Source: Ampelomyces quisqualis
Taxonomy: Eukaryota; Ascomycota; Dothideomycetes; Pleosporales; Phaeosphaeriaceae
Assembly (NCBI GenBank): GCA_018398575.1
Contig: JAGTXZ010000024.1
Coordinates: forward strand, 558,001-622,000
Length of the DNA: 64,000 bases
Reading direction: 5' to 3'
In this document: in pieces, positions 19,386 to 31,235 of the stretch
How positions within the stretch are numbered: position 1 is the first letter of the stretch
How the letters are laid out: each line of letters begins with the position of its first letter
Translations under genes and position numbers: made by a program
The notes under the pieces: generated by a model
Told to the model about the DNA's origin: nothing
The model's database searches: none
Seen by the model: the letters and a program-made list of their open reading frames with translations, nothing else

Positions 19386-22300
19386 CTCTGCAGTAATTCG
19401 TGGAGATATTCCGAAAGATGATATCTAGCAATCGGGGGTATTTGAGGTTTGGAGGACGCTTCTCTTTCTTGGTTGAACCAGGAGTTAGGTCTGTGAGGAA
19501 GCTTGTTGTGGAGAAGAGTATGTGAGGTTAGAGGAAACTGTATATAACTTATCGCGGGAACGATGCTGTTGCGCTACAGTACGCTCAGCGTTATAATTTC
19601 ACAATCCTGGAGCTCCAAAAGGTGGGAACGGAATTGGGCACTCGATTTGGCCCCGAAGCCCCACTCCAGACACAAGATGAAAGACATTGTGTCAATAAAT
19701 GCGAACGATGTTTGGAAACAATAACGTTGTACAGACAGGAAGGACTACAAAGAGACACAACCTCTACAATGGGTGCTCAACTCTACCAAGCCCTTTATGA
19801 CCTTTGTGTATTTTGGGCGAAAACGCCCAAGTTGTGTTGTACTCAGCTGGCCTTTATGAACCGTATCCTGCATCTCTTATACAGACAATCGCAAATCGGT
19901 ATAAACAGGATTTTAGCAATGCACAATCACCCTGAGCGAACCCAGCAAGCTTTTCCATCTTCTTGTGACACCTTCCCTCGAGTGCTTGCATGTCTCCATG
20001 TGACGTATGATTTGGTGATAAGAACAAACGTCCTCCTGTGTTATCTGCTAAGGTGTCTAGAATGCACTGTCGCGATTTCTCGCGCCGAACGCGAGGGCTT
20101 TGTAACCTATTCTAGTTGCTTCAACTTGATTACGGTACGAAGCTGACATCACTCACCCATACAACCATCAAGCTGACTTCACCCAGTCCAAGGACCTCTT
20201 GATCACCCGTAGACAAACCCGCGGCGTCGATGTCCCTGACATTAGCTTCAGGTTACTCAGTTATGGTTTCCTCAACGGGTAGTATACATCCATGAGCCTC
20301 CAGATACCTAGAGACTTTTCAAGAACACCTCATCCCTTGGAAGTTAATCTTACTTCGTTTAACAGTCCAAGGGCAAGTCCGACTGCCAAAGGCGTATGAC
20401 TCGCACGATCGGGTAACATAAAATAACAAAATAGCGAAGAAATAAAGCGATATGATTTGATTGACGAAAACACAAGAGGCGATGCTACAGCCTGCTAAGC
20501 TAAGAGCTGCAATGCGAGCTGAGTGCGCATGTCTCATTGCTTCGCACCAACAATACGTAGACTGTGAACTTGCGCTGGGACTGAGCATCTTCAGAAGTAG
20601 AACCCCGTTTATTCGTTTGCTACGCGCCCAACATATCGAGCGACAAGACTGCTCACCGAATGCAGAGCTTATCACCTATACAAAAATCTGCGCTGGAATC
20701 CAAGGATACTCCATGGCAACATCCCGTCTAGTCCAAGACAACACACATGACCCCACTCACCAAATGCAGGCCTCAACGCATATCGCGAACTGTCAATAAG
20801 CAGTGCCAGCATCCTGGAACCGACAATATTTAGTAGCAAGACCCCATTTAGTGTTACATGCGCATATCATCCCATTGCTCATGCAGACCCTATCACACGA
20901 GATGATCTCGACTTACCTAGCTACCTATTCGCCTCGTACGTACCTAGGTATGTAGCCTACCTCACCTCGCCGAACACCCAGCGTATTCCCCATTGCCAAA
21001 ATTCAATAATTGACAGCACACATACGCGCAGATCCACACCGGCAGGTTCAAGTACCGTTATCAGGTCATGCCGATCCGCCGAGTCATGTCGCTTCTCAAA
21101 GTGGACGGTGCACGCAGGGCGTAGTCCCATGCCTGCGTGATCAACACACGTAAACTTCTTGTGATGCACAGCGAGTCGTCGTCTTAGATTTGGGATTCTG
21201 TGCACACCCCCGACCTCATGTGACTGGGATCAAGGAGAATGGCGATGTGGAGATGTGCGCGAAGATGGAGATGGCGACTGGACGGATGATAGGGTTTCCG
21301 AAGCGCCTTTTGGCACCCCTTGACGTGTCGGTAGAGACGGTACGATACAGTGCTGTCCCGCCTCGAGGCAAATGTTGACTATGATGTCGAACGGGGGCGC
21401 CGAGCATCCAGCTCTCCACGTCGACGCGCGCCTTCTTTCGGAAAACGTGTTTGGCCAGAAGGAGATTGCGCACATGCAGGGTCGCGACTCAAACGGGCGG
21501 TGGGTAGCTGAAAAGAAGAGGCGCGAAGCGAACAAGTGGTGTGAGAGGGAAAGGCGCATATTCGTACAAGTAAAAGACTGCAACAGTTGGCTAGCTTACC
21601 TTGTTGTTGGGAGCCAATCGAGGCATGCCGTTACGAGCAGCAGCCTCATCAAACAAAACATCCTGGGATGTGCGTATGAGCCCAATGCCGCGATGTGATG
21701 TATGTATGGTCAGCCAGCCTTGGATTCCATCCGTCGCGCAGGGTTTGGCGAGACGAATGACTTGCACTATGGTTTCTGCGCACCTGTCGTCATGACTAAC
21801 AGAAAAACGATTGCTTTATCTGACGCGCTTACCGGCGCGCTGAGAAGGGAAGAAGGGGGAGGGATGCGCCTCACGCACCACTTCACCGGAGCGAGAAAAA
21901 AAGCCCGGCTCAATCCCAGCCCAAAATCTGACACCTCACAGTCAGGGCCAACAGAAAAGTTGTCGGTGGCATTCGCGCTCGTGGGTCAAGACAAACTCAC
22001 CCTTCTGTCACGAGTCGCTGTTCCGACCGACGATCACGGCAAGGGGAGTTCGTACATTCCAGGATACCGTCAAGGCATGTACGCCTCGAATTCGTCGTCC
22101 AAGACGTGACAATCTGGCATTTGAGGGCCGCTGTGGGAACGAAAAGCGGTTATTAATAGCGAATTAGCGTAACGTAACGGCTTTCCAACCTCGTGGGCCG
22201 TATGTAGTGGCCATTGGGCTGGTGTACCCCGCTGTTCAGCGTCAGCCGGCCAATTTCATCACTCTTCCTGCGGCGGGCCGCGCCTCATTGAAAAGGTTGT

Positions 22301-25300
22301 TGCTTGAGTGAGGATAGGCGACATGTCCGTATCTCGCACGCGACTGTGTTCACCAAGGGGCGTGTGTGCCTGAGAACGGTGAGTGTTGGACAGCCTGAGA
22401 CATGATTGCAAACCCCACGGCCACCGGCGCGTCCTGTCAGACGTCGCGTGCGTTTCCGTTGCGCAGCGATGGAACGTCGGACAGAGACAATGTGGCATGG
22501 CGGCGTGGTCCCGAGAGCAAGGGCTCGGGGTCGTTGCTTTTGTCAGGCCGCAGGCGCCGCGAAGACACCAAGAATATGCCGACAGGCGGCGAAGGCCGGA
22601 GACGCGCTGGTCAAGCTTGCTGCAGGCACAGGTGCAGCCGGTCGCAAATAGCAAGCACACGAGCTCGGGCGAGATTAGTACAACGCAAGGGCACGCATGT
22701 CTAGCGAGTCTCCGAGCATGTTGCGCAGGCCTTTTTTTTTACAACCGATGTGAGGGCGTTGAGAGATGAAATGAGTTTCAGTATTGCTGTTGAACTTGCC
22801 CATCCATTCTTTTGATCGATGATCCTGGCAACGCTTCGCTCTCCCTGGTCTTCGTGCTGTGCTTAGCTGAGCCAGGGCCCAGTCGTGAACCACAAATCAA
22901 CAGGGTGAATCGCAAGGCTCGTGGGAAATACCCGTTCACGTTACTCCACGTTTCACATGAAGTTCTGTGCAGCGTAAAGCACGGTATTTATCCCGCTAAT
23001 CATCGACATCAGAGCTGAGGAACAGGCATGTCGATGTTGGTGATTGCGCTTCAAGAAGACATGCGAGTGATGTGTAAGAGTGATGGTTCTTGGTAGCGGC
23101 ACTCTCGCACCTCGTTAAAGTGGTGGGCGACAAGCGCTCGCTGCTGGGGGTGAAGGAAAGCTCGTCTTTAGGACCGCGTCGTTTTTGCAACGCTGGTGTT
23201 TGAGATACATTTTTTTACTTGTTGCAGACCGTTAGTGCGCTGTCCATTCCAGAACCATGACCGGAGCAAAGTAAGGGAGCAATTCCATTTGAAGAATCGA
23301 TGGTTGTAGTTCTTTGCACGTGTGTGTGCTGTGTGAGCACTGAGAGGGGGTGTTCTTCTAAGAATAGAATAGATAAGTCCGTGGAAGTCCTTGTATGCTC
23401 AAGGCTTAACGAGATACGCGCCATTGTCAATTATGGCTTGTGCATCCTACTCGAAGTTCCAACGCACAGGCGTCGTAGGGATCCGCGCAGGGGAGGTTGG
23501 TGCTTGAGTCTGGGCTGGTACTCCGCAGGTTCGAAGCCTTTATACTGGATGTTCGGGGATTGAATCAGGGTTGACTGTGGTGTAGGTCCAGGTGATGACA
23601 GCCGCAGAAATGATGTAGTTTAACAGTCTGACAATCCAGTGAAAGCACATTGTAAAAGCGAATCGTGACATGTACATCTCTTGCATGGTTATTTTTGCTG
23701 ATTAGATTGCTGGGAATGTGTCATTACACTCGAGCTCCCGACCCACTGGTTGTTGCAACGGTCCTCCTACATCGGCACGATCCCCTGGGTTTGGGTCCGA
23801 AAATTCCAGCACCAGCACATTCCACCGCAGTGGTTTTCCATTTTCGTATGACTTCATGAAAGTGACACCCTGAAGACGGTGTCCATCAAGGTTGTGCCGA
23901 TACATGAGACATTCGCGAACAGGCTTCTTCCTTCCATGTGTTCCCGACTCAAAAGGTATGGACACGACTGGGGTACTGGCCAGTCGGTCGTGCAGGAGAG
24001 TCACAACCCGGCTGCATCTTCCTCTGGAGCTCGGGGACCTGTGATGTTTCAGCTACTGTCGAGCATGTTGAAGTCGACCTCTTTACGGGTCACCATGATC
24101 CATATCGAGCATCTCCCTGCGAAGGTATCTTGTCGCACTTGTGTGATGCGGGATGTGCCGACTTGATAGGCTACGCAGAGGCTTGCCTTATATTGTAACA
24201 AAGCAGACGTTGCTGTACTGCAATGTGAGCAATGACGTAAATATGTACAGGGCTTGACCTAGTGTGTGGCACAGCGAGGTACATTCAATACTACATTGGA
24301 CCGGTGATGACCGATGCGTTACGCTTACCCTCTGCGAATTCAAAGTGAAGGATGCAGTGACACATTTCGTGACTGTTGACGAATTGATCGGGCGGCCGAC
24401 CACTGTAGATAGTTGGAGCTGTCACATCGGGCGGTGGATTGCTCTTCGTTGTCTCAATGACTGAGAGACCAAGCAGCAGCAACGTGCTGCCAAAATCGGA
24501 ACCTTCCAGGCAGTGCTTGACGTCTGATTGCTTCAAGATCTCGACGCCGCTAAACCATGCGACACTCTTTGAAAACAACTACTTCACTTGCAATTTCGAA
24601 CGGAGACGCCCGGTCACCACGACGGAATGCCGACTGCAGGCAACGATGGTCTGGGCTGCAGCATAGTCCAGTAGGCTTACTCGAACAGAAGCCGGCATTT
24701 CACGCCCATGCAGGTCTAACACCTTGCACTGGTTGAAGATTGCTGAATGAAACACGGAGAAAGAGATAAAAACGATTCGAGCTAAAGCGGGCCCACGCAA
24801 TCTAGGCTCATTGTAAAGTTCGACACTCTTGTAGGTATTCCGGGGAGTATTTCACGCTTGGGGCTTCGAGAGGTGATGTTCAGCAGGCTGGACACACAGA
24901 ATATCGTGTTCGACGCGTTAAGATTGTCGCGTTCAAGCTATGTACCAAATATTGGTCACAGAACCCCATACATCCCCATAGAAGGCACGCGGGGCCAGGT
25001 TTGCGCATTTGTAACCGAACACAATGTCACAATCCTTATTGACAGAGGCTCATAATTATGTTCCGGTTGGCAGGCTTGTCCCGGTGAAAGCTGAGTTTTC
25101 GAGCTAGAGGCCGAACGATAATCGCGAGGACGTCGGCGAGGTCCACCCGCGCCTAGCATACTGTCTTCATCGTCAAGCTTACTTGGTGCAAGGTCAGCAA
25201 AAATGGAATATGTAATTGAGGTCGGTCTGGGCATGTCAGTGGCACACGGCTATCATCAGCAGTTCAGCCGAGTCCCGTGCCGTCTTTGAGAGAGACACTT

Positions 25301-26900
25301 CGCACGCTCAGTAACGGGCGAGCACGACGCTGCTTTCAGGGCGTGCGGTCCGGGTAGTTGGTATTTGTAGCGCAATGCGACGCCATATTCTCTCTAAATC
25401 ATCCGGCTTCTTCGCATGAGACAGTAATATGCATCACAAATTCCAGAGTGGCTGCAACGCATGAAAGCTGACGTGGCGGCGCCGCGATGGCACTTGGTTC
25501 TGCGCTTCGTTTCCGAAAGGAATGAAAGGGGTTGTGTGGCACAATGGTGTGGGGCTTGCCGATCCGATTTGACCAATGTCAGATCTTAACTCAACGGCTT
25601 CCCATGTTTTCCACCACTGCACCGCAATTTGCAAGGACCGGGACAAACACTGCACGCTTTAGCAGTCGACTGGAGTCAGTGACGACCCAGCGCAATATAT
25701 TCTTCGGCTGAAGCTGTTCAACGGGTAGTCTCAACGGGAGTGGATTGAAGCATATCTGGAGCGGGGGAGGGGCGGGGGGACAGGCCCATGTAATCTCAAC
25801 GATGCGAGTAGCGCGCGAGGATGTGCATCGCTTTCTGGCTTGGAAGACGTTTAAACGAGCCACGAAGCGAAGGCACCGTCGTCTGGCCGCTGGTATGCCG
25901 CTGTCAGAGACTGAGCATCAGACACCGCTTTCGCAACGTCAGCTCAGCGTGCAGGACTGAAAGGTGAAGCGCACTAGCGCCGGTGCGGAGTTGAATAATA
26001 AACGCAAGGAGCAGTAGAAAAGCACAAAAAGCAAGCAGTACGGAGTACACATGTGGGTAGCTGATGCGGGTTGGTGGACAGTTTCGCCATGATTGACGCA
26101 GCCGCTGGATAGCCATTGGCTCGGCGCAGATCACTCGTTAATCTGATCTGCAGGATCGTTGCAAGGGTTCCCTGACCAGCTGCAGAAAGTGTTGCTGAGG
26201 CAAACCGGCAAACTCAAATGTCGCGTGTGGCGCTTTAGTTTGCCTGTTCAAAATGCATGCCTGCCATGTGACATAGGGGCTCGGTATCTGAAATGCAGTC
26301 GCGACGATCATGTGATCATGATGCTGCCCGCTCCACCCTCTTTGTAGCACGCACAAATGATGACCATCAATAGCGAAGGCGGGGCAGCCGGCACAAACAG
26401 GATATGAGCGTGCTACCTGTTGTGTCCTGCTTGACCAGCAGGGTTTGGACGTCGCCGACCTCAATTGTTGCAAGGTATCGGGTCGCAAAGTATCGGAATT
26501 CATCATCGAGATCGGAAGAATTGGCTCTCGTGGTCTCACCGATACCCATACCTGACTTTCGGGCGTGAGTTCACGGCCCTTCTCAGACATGAGTCGGTGG
26601 AGATATGGCGCAGCGATTGGTTGAGTAGTCAGACGCTTGCAGGGTAAATCTTATCGACCTCCGCCAATCTGTAGATCGAATGCCCTCCCTTGTCAGGTCC
26701 TGCGAATATTGCTGTACTGCGTAGACACCTTGACAAGAAACCTTGGGTTGGCTTGTGGGCGGGTATGGTGAAGAAGAAGGAGAAGAAGAAGAAGAAGAAG
26801 AACCACAACATGTTTGGATAGTCTGCAAATCGTCGTCCCGACAAGTCGAGTGGCATTCGACATGATTATCTCTCGACGTCCGAGGATGTTCGGAGCCGTG
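19386..26900. other. Long gene-poor region, part 1
   Basis: About 7.5 kb of balanced-composition DNA without a convincing gene. Open frames are short, lack ATG or lack conserved features. Small candidates noted but not called are 20957-21205 (minus), 21372-21698 (plus) and 21702-22109 (plus). Single-copy appearance and lack of RIP argue against transposon origin. It contains a GAA microsatellite and a G-rich run (about 25761-25779). Confidence 0.5.
26770..26802 (+). repeat. GAA/AAG trinucleotide microsatellite
   Basis: About eleven near-perfect AAG units, one interrupted by AGG. It lies in non-coding DNA in the gene-poor region. Confidence 0.85.
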
Positions 26901-29816
26901 AAGTTGTAGCACAGACCCGCATTGTGCGTGGCAGTCGTGACCCTCGAGACAACCATCATGAGGATATTGCAGCGGCCACAACAGGAGCCACAACTGGTTT
27001 GTTGGAACCACCGTTAGTCCCAGGCGACGGGAAACTGCAGACAAGGGCCCCATGGCGGGCAACGCCTCAAGGTGTTTCTAGGCTCTCGCTGCGGCTGAAG
27101 AAAAAGCAGCAAAGCATTGTCGCAATGATGACAGGGGTGCAGCGTTCCGTCCAAGCAGATTCGCAGCAGCAGCGTCGGCCATCAAGAGCGATCCTGTTGA
27201 CCTGAAGGACATGCCGTGGTACACAACTGCGACTCAGACCGAGCCAGGATAGGCCATGCTTGCCGCAGGCGCCCGCCCGCCGACGACACTGCCAACGGTC
27301 TTCCGAACGCGAGGGAGAGCTGGCTAGCACGAGTCGCAATCAGTTTGGGCCCATGGGTAGCAAACAGCCATCTAGGTAGAGTTTGTGGCGCCGAGTCAGC
27401 GGCCCTGCCCCGCCACGAGTCGCTTCGTCGACGGCGGGGACGAACACGGTCCTCGGCTGTTAGACGTCAGACGTGGCAGGGCCCAAACTCAAAGGACGCG
27501 ATCATGGGCCAGGACGGCCGTTGCGTCTGCAGGCAAGCGACGGTGTCAAACGAGGCCACTGGCGAAGAAATTGTCGCTGCAGGTGGACGGCGAGGTCAGT
27601 GGATTGGTGCAAGGGTGCAGCGGCGGGCTGCTGGGTGACGAAGCGTTTTGTCGGATTCGCTCCGGAACTCCAGCGTCCCGTTCCCGCTAGACCCCAACGC
27701 TGGGTCGCGCCAGCGCCGAATGGGCCTAGCGGTGCGACACGGCAGCCAGAGCCTCGGGAACTCCCCCAGATGGCCACCAGCCACAAACTACGCCGCAGCC
27801 ACGGCGACAGGCCCTGGCGATAGCGTCGGGCGACCCGGCGGCACAGCTTGGCTGAACGAAACCGACACAAGTCGCGTGGGAGCGACAGGGAGCCGAGGTG
27901 AGGCTGCATCTATTTTTGCGCGCGACACGGGGCAGGGAGAGGGCGGATTCGAGAGACAGGAGGCCGGTATCAGATACAGTGCGCGCGCTGGCCTTGCCAG
28001 TGATGGCGTCATGGGCCAGCAGAGGCAGCGAGAGTTGTTGTTAGGTGTGCATTGGCCGGGCAGCCCGTTGCGGTCGACACGTGCATCGAGATGGCCGCTT
28101 TCTGGCAGCCATGGTGGTTGACTGGAGGGGTGCACGGCGGGCAAACGTTCAGGCGTTGGCGAGCCGCGCACAGCCCTCTTCCCAAAGCGGCTGCGGGCTT
28201 CCCAAAGGGGCAGGGGCGGCCAGCGATTTGGAATAAACGGCAGGCACTGACTAGGTACTGGCGGGCGCTTGTCCAGCCAGGCCGCACGTCACAGACTCAC
28301 GGTGGGCTCGCTTTCTCCCGGCACATGACGGCCAGACAACGGCGCGCAAGCGACACGGCGGCAACCCGAGGCAGACGGCCAGCGCCAGGCAGCGCAGAAA
28401 CAAACCGGCGGCAGCTCCACATCGCTGAGCGGGTGTGCGAGCGCGCGGTGTGCGCGCATGCACGGCTGCCAAGGCGCTAGGCCCCGGGAGAACGACGGGC
28501 CCGAATAGGAGTGCCATGTCGTGCCCTTGCTGCCAAGAGCCACCTCGCCGACCTCAAAAGCTCGCTCCCTCCACTACCGGGGCCGTGGCGATCAGACTAA
28601 CCACACAGTTTCCAGCGCCTGGCCCTGGGCCCTCGCCCTAGCCTCAGCACCCGTTTGATCGACGAGCCGTGCTGGCCGCAACGTCCATCGTGCCCTGCGA
28701 CGCGGAATGCCTGGTCGCCCTCCGCTGAGGGCCAACAACATGCCCCTGCCTCTGCCTCGCCGCACCCAGCGCGCCAGGGAAGGCGAGAGGCAAGGGCGAC
28801 TCTCGCGGCTGCCCTGTAGTCCGGAGGCGCCTTCCCGCGACCAGGCTCCATTCACTCTCATCACTTGCACCACGGCCACACGCATGCTGCTCCATCCGCA
28901 CGCTCGTCGACGCCGCCGTGCCTGAGTGTGCGTTCCGGCGCTGACGGGCGAGGCTAGTCGGTCCTCGCCTTCGCCATGTTTGGTTTTACAGCTCGCAGGG
29001 GATTGCAATAATCGCGCCCGGTGGGGGTATCGCTGACTCCATGTTGTCGGCAAAACACCTCGCACCGGCCCTGCACCGCCAAGTACACATGAATCGCCGG
29101 CAAATCGGCCAGGTACCCTTGCTCTGCTCGTCCTCCCGGCCCACACCTAGGGCGCCACCAGCGTAGCCTTTCACCACCGTTGTTTCCAGGATGCGATGTA
29201 TTTTTGCGACGCACGAATCGACTGCACAGTGGCGCGCGGGCTTTCGTTTTTCTGCCGCATTAGATGGCGTCCGGGCGAGCGCCATGCGCCATGCCACGAT
29301 GTGATACAGGGTACTTTGACGACCCCGACGATCTGGTCTCCTTCCAGGTCCATCGCTGCTGTTTCGTCGTCGACAGCCTTTGCCTTAGCCCGCCTGCTGC
29401 TCAGAGCCCAGCTAGTCGCTCAGAGCGCCGCATGACGCCCCAGCACTTCCCGACCACCATCTCACCAGTGCCTTAGCCGCATACTCAAAAGCAGAATCCT
29501 CGCACACATCCTGCCCGTCCCCAACACGGTCAATTAACTCCTCGACCACCTTGGCGTCTGTGTCGCTCACGCTACTGCTCCCCGCGCCCGCTGTACTATA
29601 TACTGGGCCTCGCCCTGGCACGTTACCACTGCCTCTGGTACCAAGCACGTCAACCACTCCCTCTGACCTCCGCACTACTATACTCACCTCGCCGTCCGCG
29701 AAACCTTGCTACACGTCTAGGTAAAGTTCTTTCATGTTTTCGTCTCCACTATATCTACCCTCTCATCGCTCGTCCTCCCGACCCCACCAGATCTAGACTC
29801 CAAGCATATCACCTTT
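26900..29816. other. GC-rich gene-free region upstream of flbD
   Basis: Roughly 27.0-29.5 kb is clearly GC-richer than the rest of the island and has many overlapping open frames on both strands. None carries a conserved motif, they overlap in conflicting frames, and stop codons are simply rare at this composition. The last about 300 bp become pyrimidine-rich (CTCCCGACCCC-type sequence) and look like the flbD core promoter or leader. Long promoters and leaders are common for conidiation regulators; assigning this stretch to flbD control is inference. Confidence 0.5.
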
Positions 29817-30020
29817 ATGTCCACTCTCCCATGTCACCATAGCTATCGGAACCAACGTCTAGTTCTTGCAAAAAGAATGACTTCGTCAACATCCTCTTTA
29901 CTATCGAAATCGTATGAGACTTGGCAGTGTTTGAGACTGACCAGTCACGCAGTCGTGAACGAGTTACCAAAGACTTCAACAGCACAACAGCAATCAATCA
30001 TTTCCTTCGAGACCGCCAAT
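29817..30020 (+). other. In-frame upstream extension of the flbD-like gene (probable leader)
   Basis: Sixty-eight codons without a stop lead into the Myb start, with ATGs at 29817 and 29877. The encoded Ser/Thr-rich sequence has no known feature. It is probably 5' UTR, but it could yield an N-terminally longer isoform. Confidence 0.4.
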
Positions 30021-31235
30021 ATGGTAGCTCATCGTCGCGGCCCTTGGTCGCAGCACGAGGATCAGTGGCTTGTCAATCTTGTTGCCCGCAACGGACCCCA
30101 TAACTGGGTTCGCATCTCACAAGAAATCGGTTCGCGGTCCCCCAAGCAGTGCCGAGAGCGATATCACCAGAACCTCAAGCCGTCACTGAACCATGATCCA
30201 ATTACGCCCGAAGAGGGAGAGCTGATCGAGAAGATGGTCGCTGAGATGGGCAAAAGGTGGGCTGAAATTGCACGGCGGCTCAAGGGGCGCAGCGACAACG
30301 CAGTGAAAAACTGGTGGAATGGCGGCCAGAACCGACGGAAGCGCAACCCAGACCGACATGAGCAAAGATCTGGCGACCACACGCACCCTTCTCAAGCCGG
30401 ATACCACTACCCACCACCTTCTCACAGCCTTTCCCACCACGACGACGCTCAAGTACAATTGTATCACAATTCACGAAGGCCATCGCTCAACCCACCCATG
30501 AACTCCCCTCATGGCATGAAGTTGCCTCAACCTCAACGCTTCGAGCCCTATCCAGGTTCCCGACCACAACCACTCGACATCTCAGCATATGGCAACCCTT
30601 CTACCGCACGAGCTCGGGGTCTCGACACACCACTGCCCTCCCCCTCTAGCTATTCCATCGTGTCTGCCGATGGTGCGCCTTCATTAATCACAGACACTGG
30701 CTCCGAGTCAAGGTCGCCTCGTGGAGTTGCATCTCCTCTTGACATTACATTGGCACCCCTTGTGGGCAACCGACGCGGACGCAAGAACTCGAGTACTCGA
30801 TACTTGCCCGCAACCGGTTTCGCAAATGAAGACGATTCCTACCCATCCCAATTTGACTCCTACAGGCGTCGTGGGTCGTTCCAGCTCCCACCTCTGCACC
30901 GCGCTGATGCGCCAGCACCCTCGCAGGCGCCCACCTTCCGGGAGCCAAACTATGAGCGTCGGGAGCGACCACAGTTGCTCACTCAGCCCGCGCCCCAGCT
31001 AGTTCACCACCATTCTCTTCCACAATCTGCTCCTGCTAGTGTCCCGCAGCGTGCGCTTCCAAACTTCCATTCGCTAGTAGAACCAACACTACCTGCACCC
31101 ACCACCTTGGGTGCCACATCGAGCCCTGCAGCCAGACAGCTTCCCTCACCATATGCCCGGCCGTTGCTCCCATCGGGATTCAATAGCGGCCCTACCTCGC
31201 CCAAGGACAGGATGAGCCTCAAAAATATCATGTAG
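30021..31235 (+). CDS. flbD: FlbD-like Myb (R2R3-type) transcription factor
   Basis: The 404-aa product starts MVAHRRGPWSQHEDQWL and contains two Myb repeats: repeat one with W9 and W29 and the signature SPKQCRERYHQNLKPSLNH, repeat two (about 60-108) with GKRWAEIARRLKGRSDNAVKNWWNG. This is the pattern of Aspergillus FlbD and Neurospora RCA-1, nuclear DNA-binding activators in the conidiation and sexual development pathway upstream of brlA. The rest is Pro/Ser/His-rich and disordered, ending in KDRMSLKNIM. The start at 30021 is preferred because homologues begin directly before HRRGPW and the context is good (A at -3). The frame is open upstream to an ATG at 29817 in poor context, which would add 68 residues without conserved features. 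Confidence 0.92.
   Translation: MVAHRRGPWSQHEDQWLVNLVARNGPHNWVRISQEIGSRSPKQCRERYHQNLKPSLNHDPITPEEGELIEKMVAEMGKRWAEIARRLKGRSDNAVKNWWNGGQNRRKRNPDRHEQRSGDHTHPSQAGYHYPPPSHSLSHHDDAQVQLYHNSRRPSLNPPMNSPHGMKLPQPQRFEPYPGSRPQPLDISAYGNPSTARARGLDTPLPSPSSYSIVSADGAPSLITDTGSESRSPRGVASPLDITLAPLVGNRRGRKNSSTRYLPATGFANEDDSYPSQFDSYRRRGSFQLPPLHRADAPAPSQAPTFREPNYERRERPQLLTQPAPQLVHHHSLPQSAPASVPQRALPNFHSLVEPTLPAPTTLGATSSPAARQLPSPYARPLLPSGFNSGPTSPKDRMSLKNIM

Noticed and set aside
19622..20146. A 174-codon plus-strand open frame
   Set aside because: It opens with GTG, the first ATG is internal, and no domain or fungal intron signal supports it.
20957..21205. Minus-strand frame of 82 codons that looks protein-like
   Set aside because: It is too short and I recognise no family; it might be an exon or relic, but evidence is lacking.
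21230..22109. Several 100-135 codon frames on both strands
   Set aside because: Overlapping frames without conserved motifs, introns or a consistent coding bias.
23528..23538. GGTTCGAAGCC, a match to a tRNA B box
   Set aside because: No cloverleaf can be drawn from the flanking sequence.
27216..29146. Many overlapping open frames of 60-180 codons on both strands
   Set aside because: They conflict with each other, mostly lack ATG or conserved motifs, and are explained by high GC content with few stop codons.
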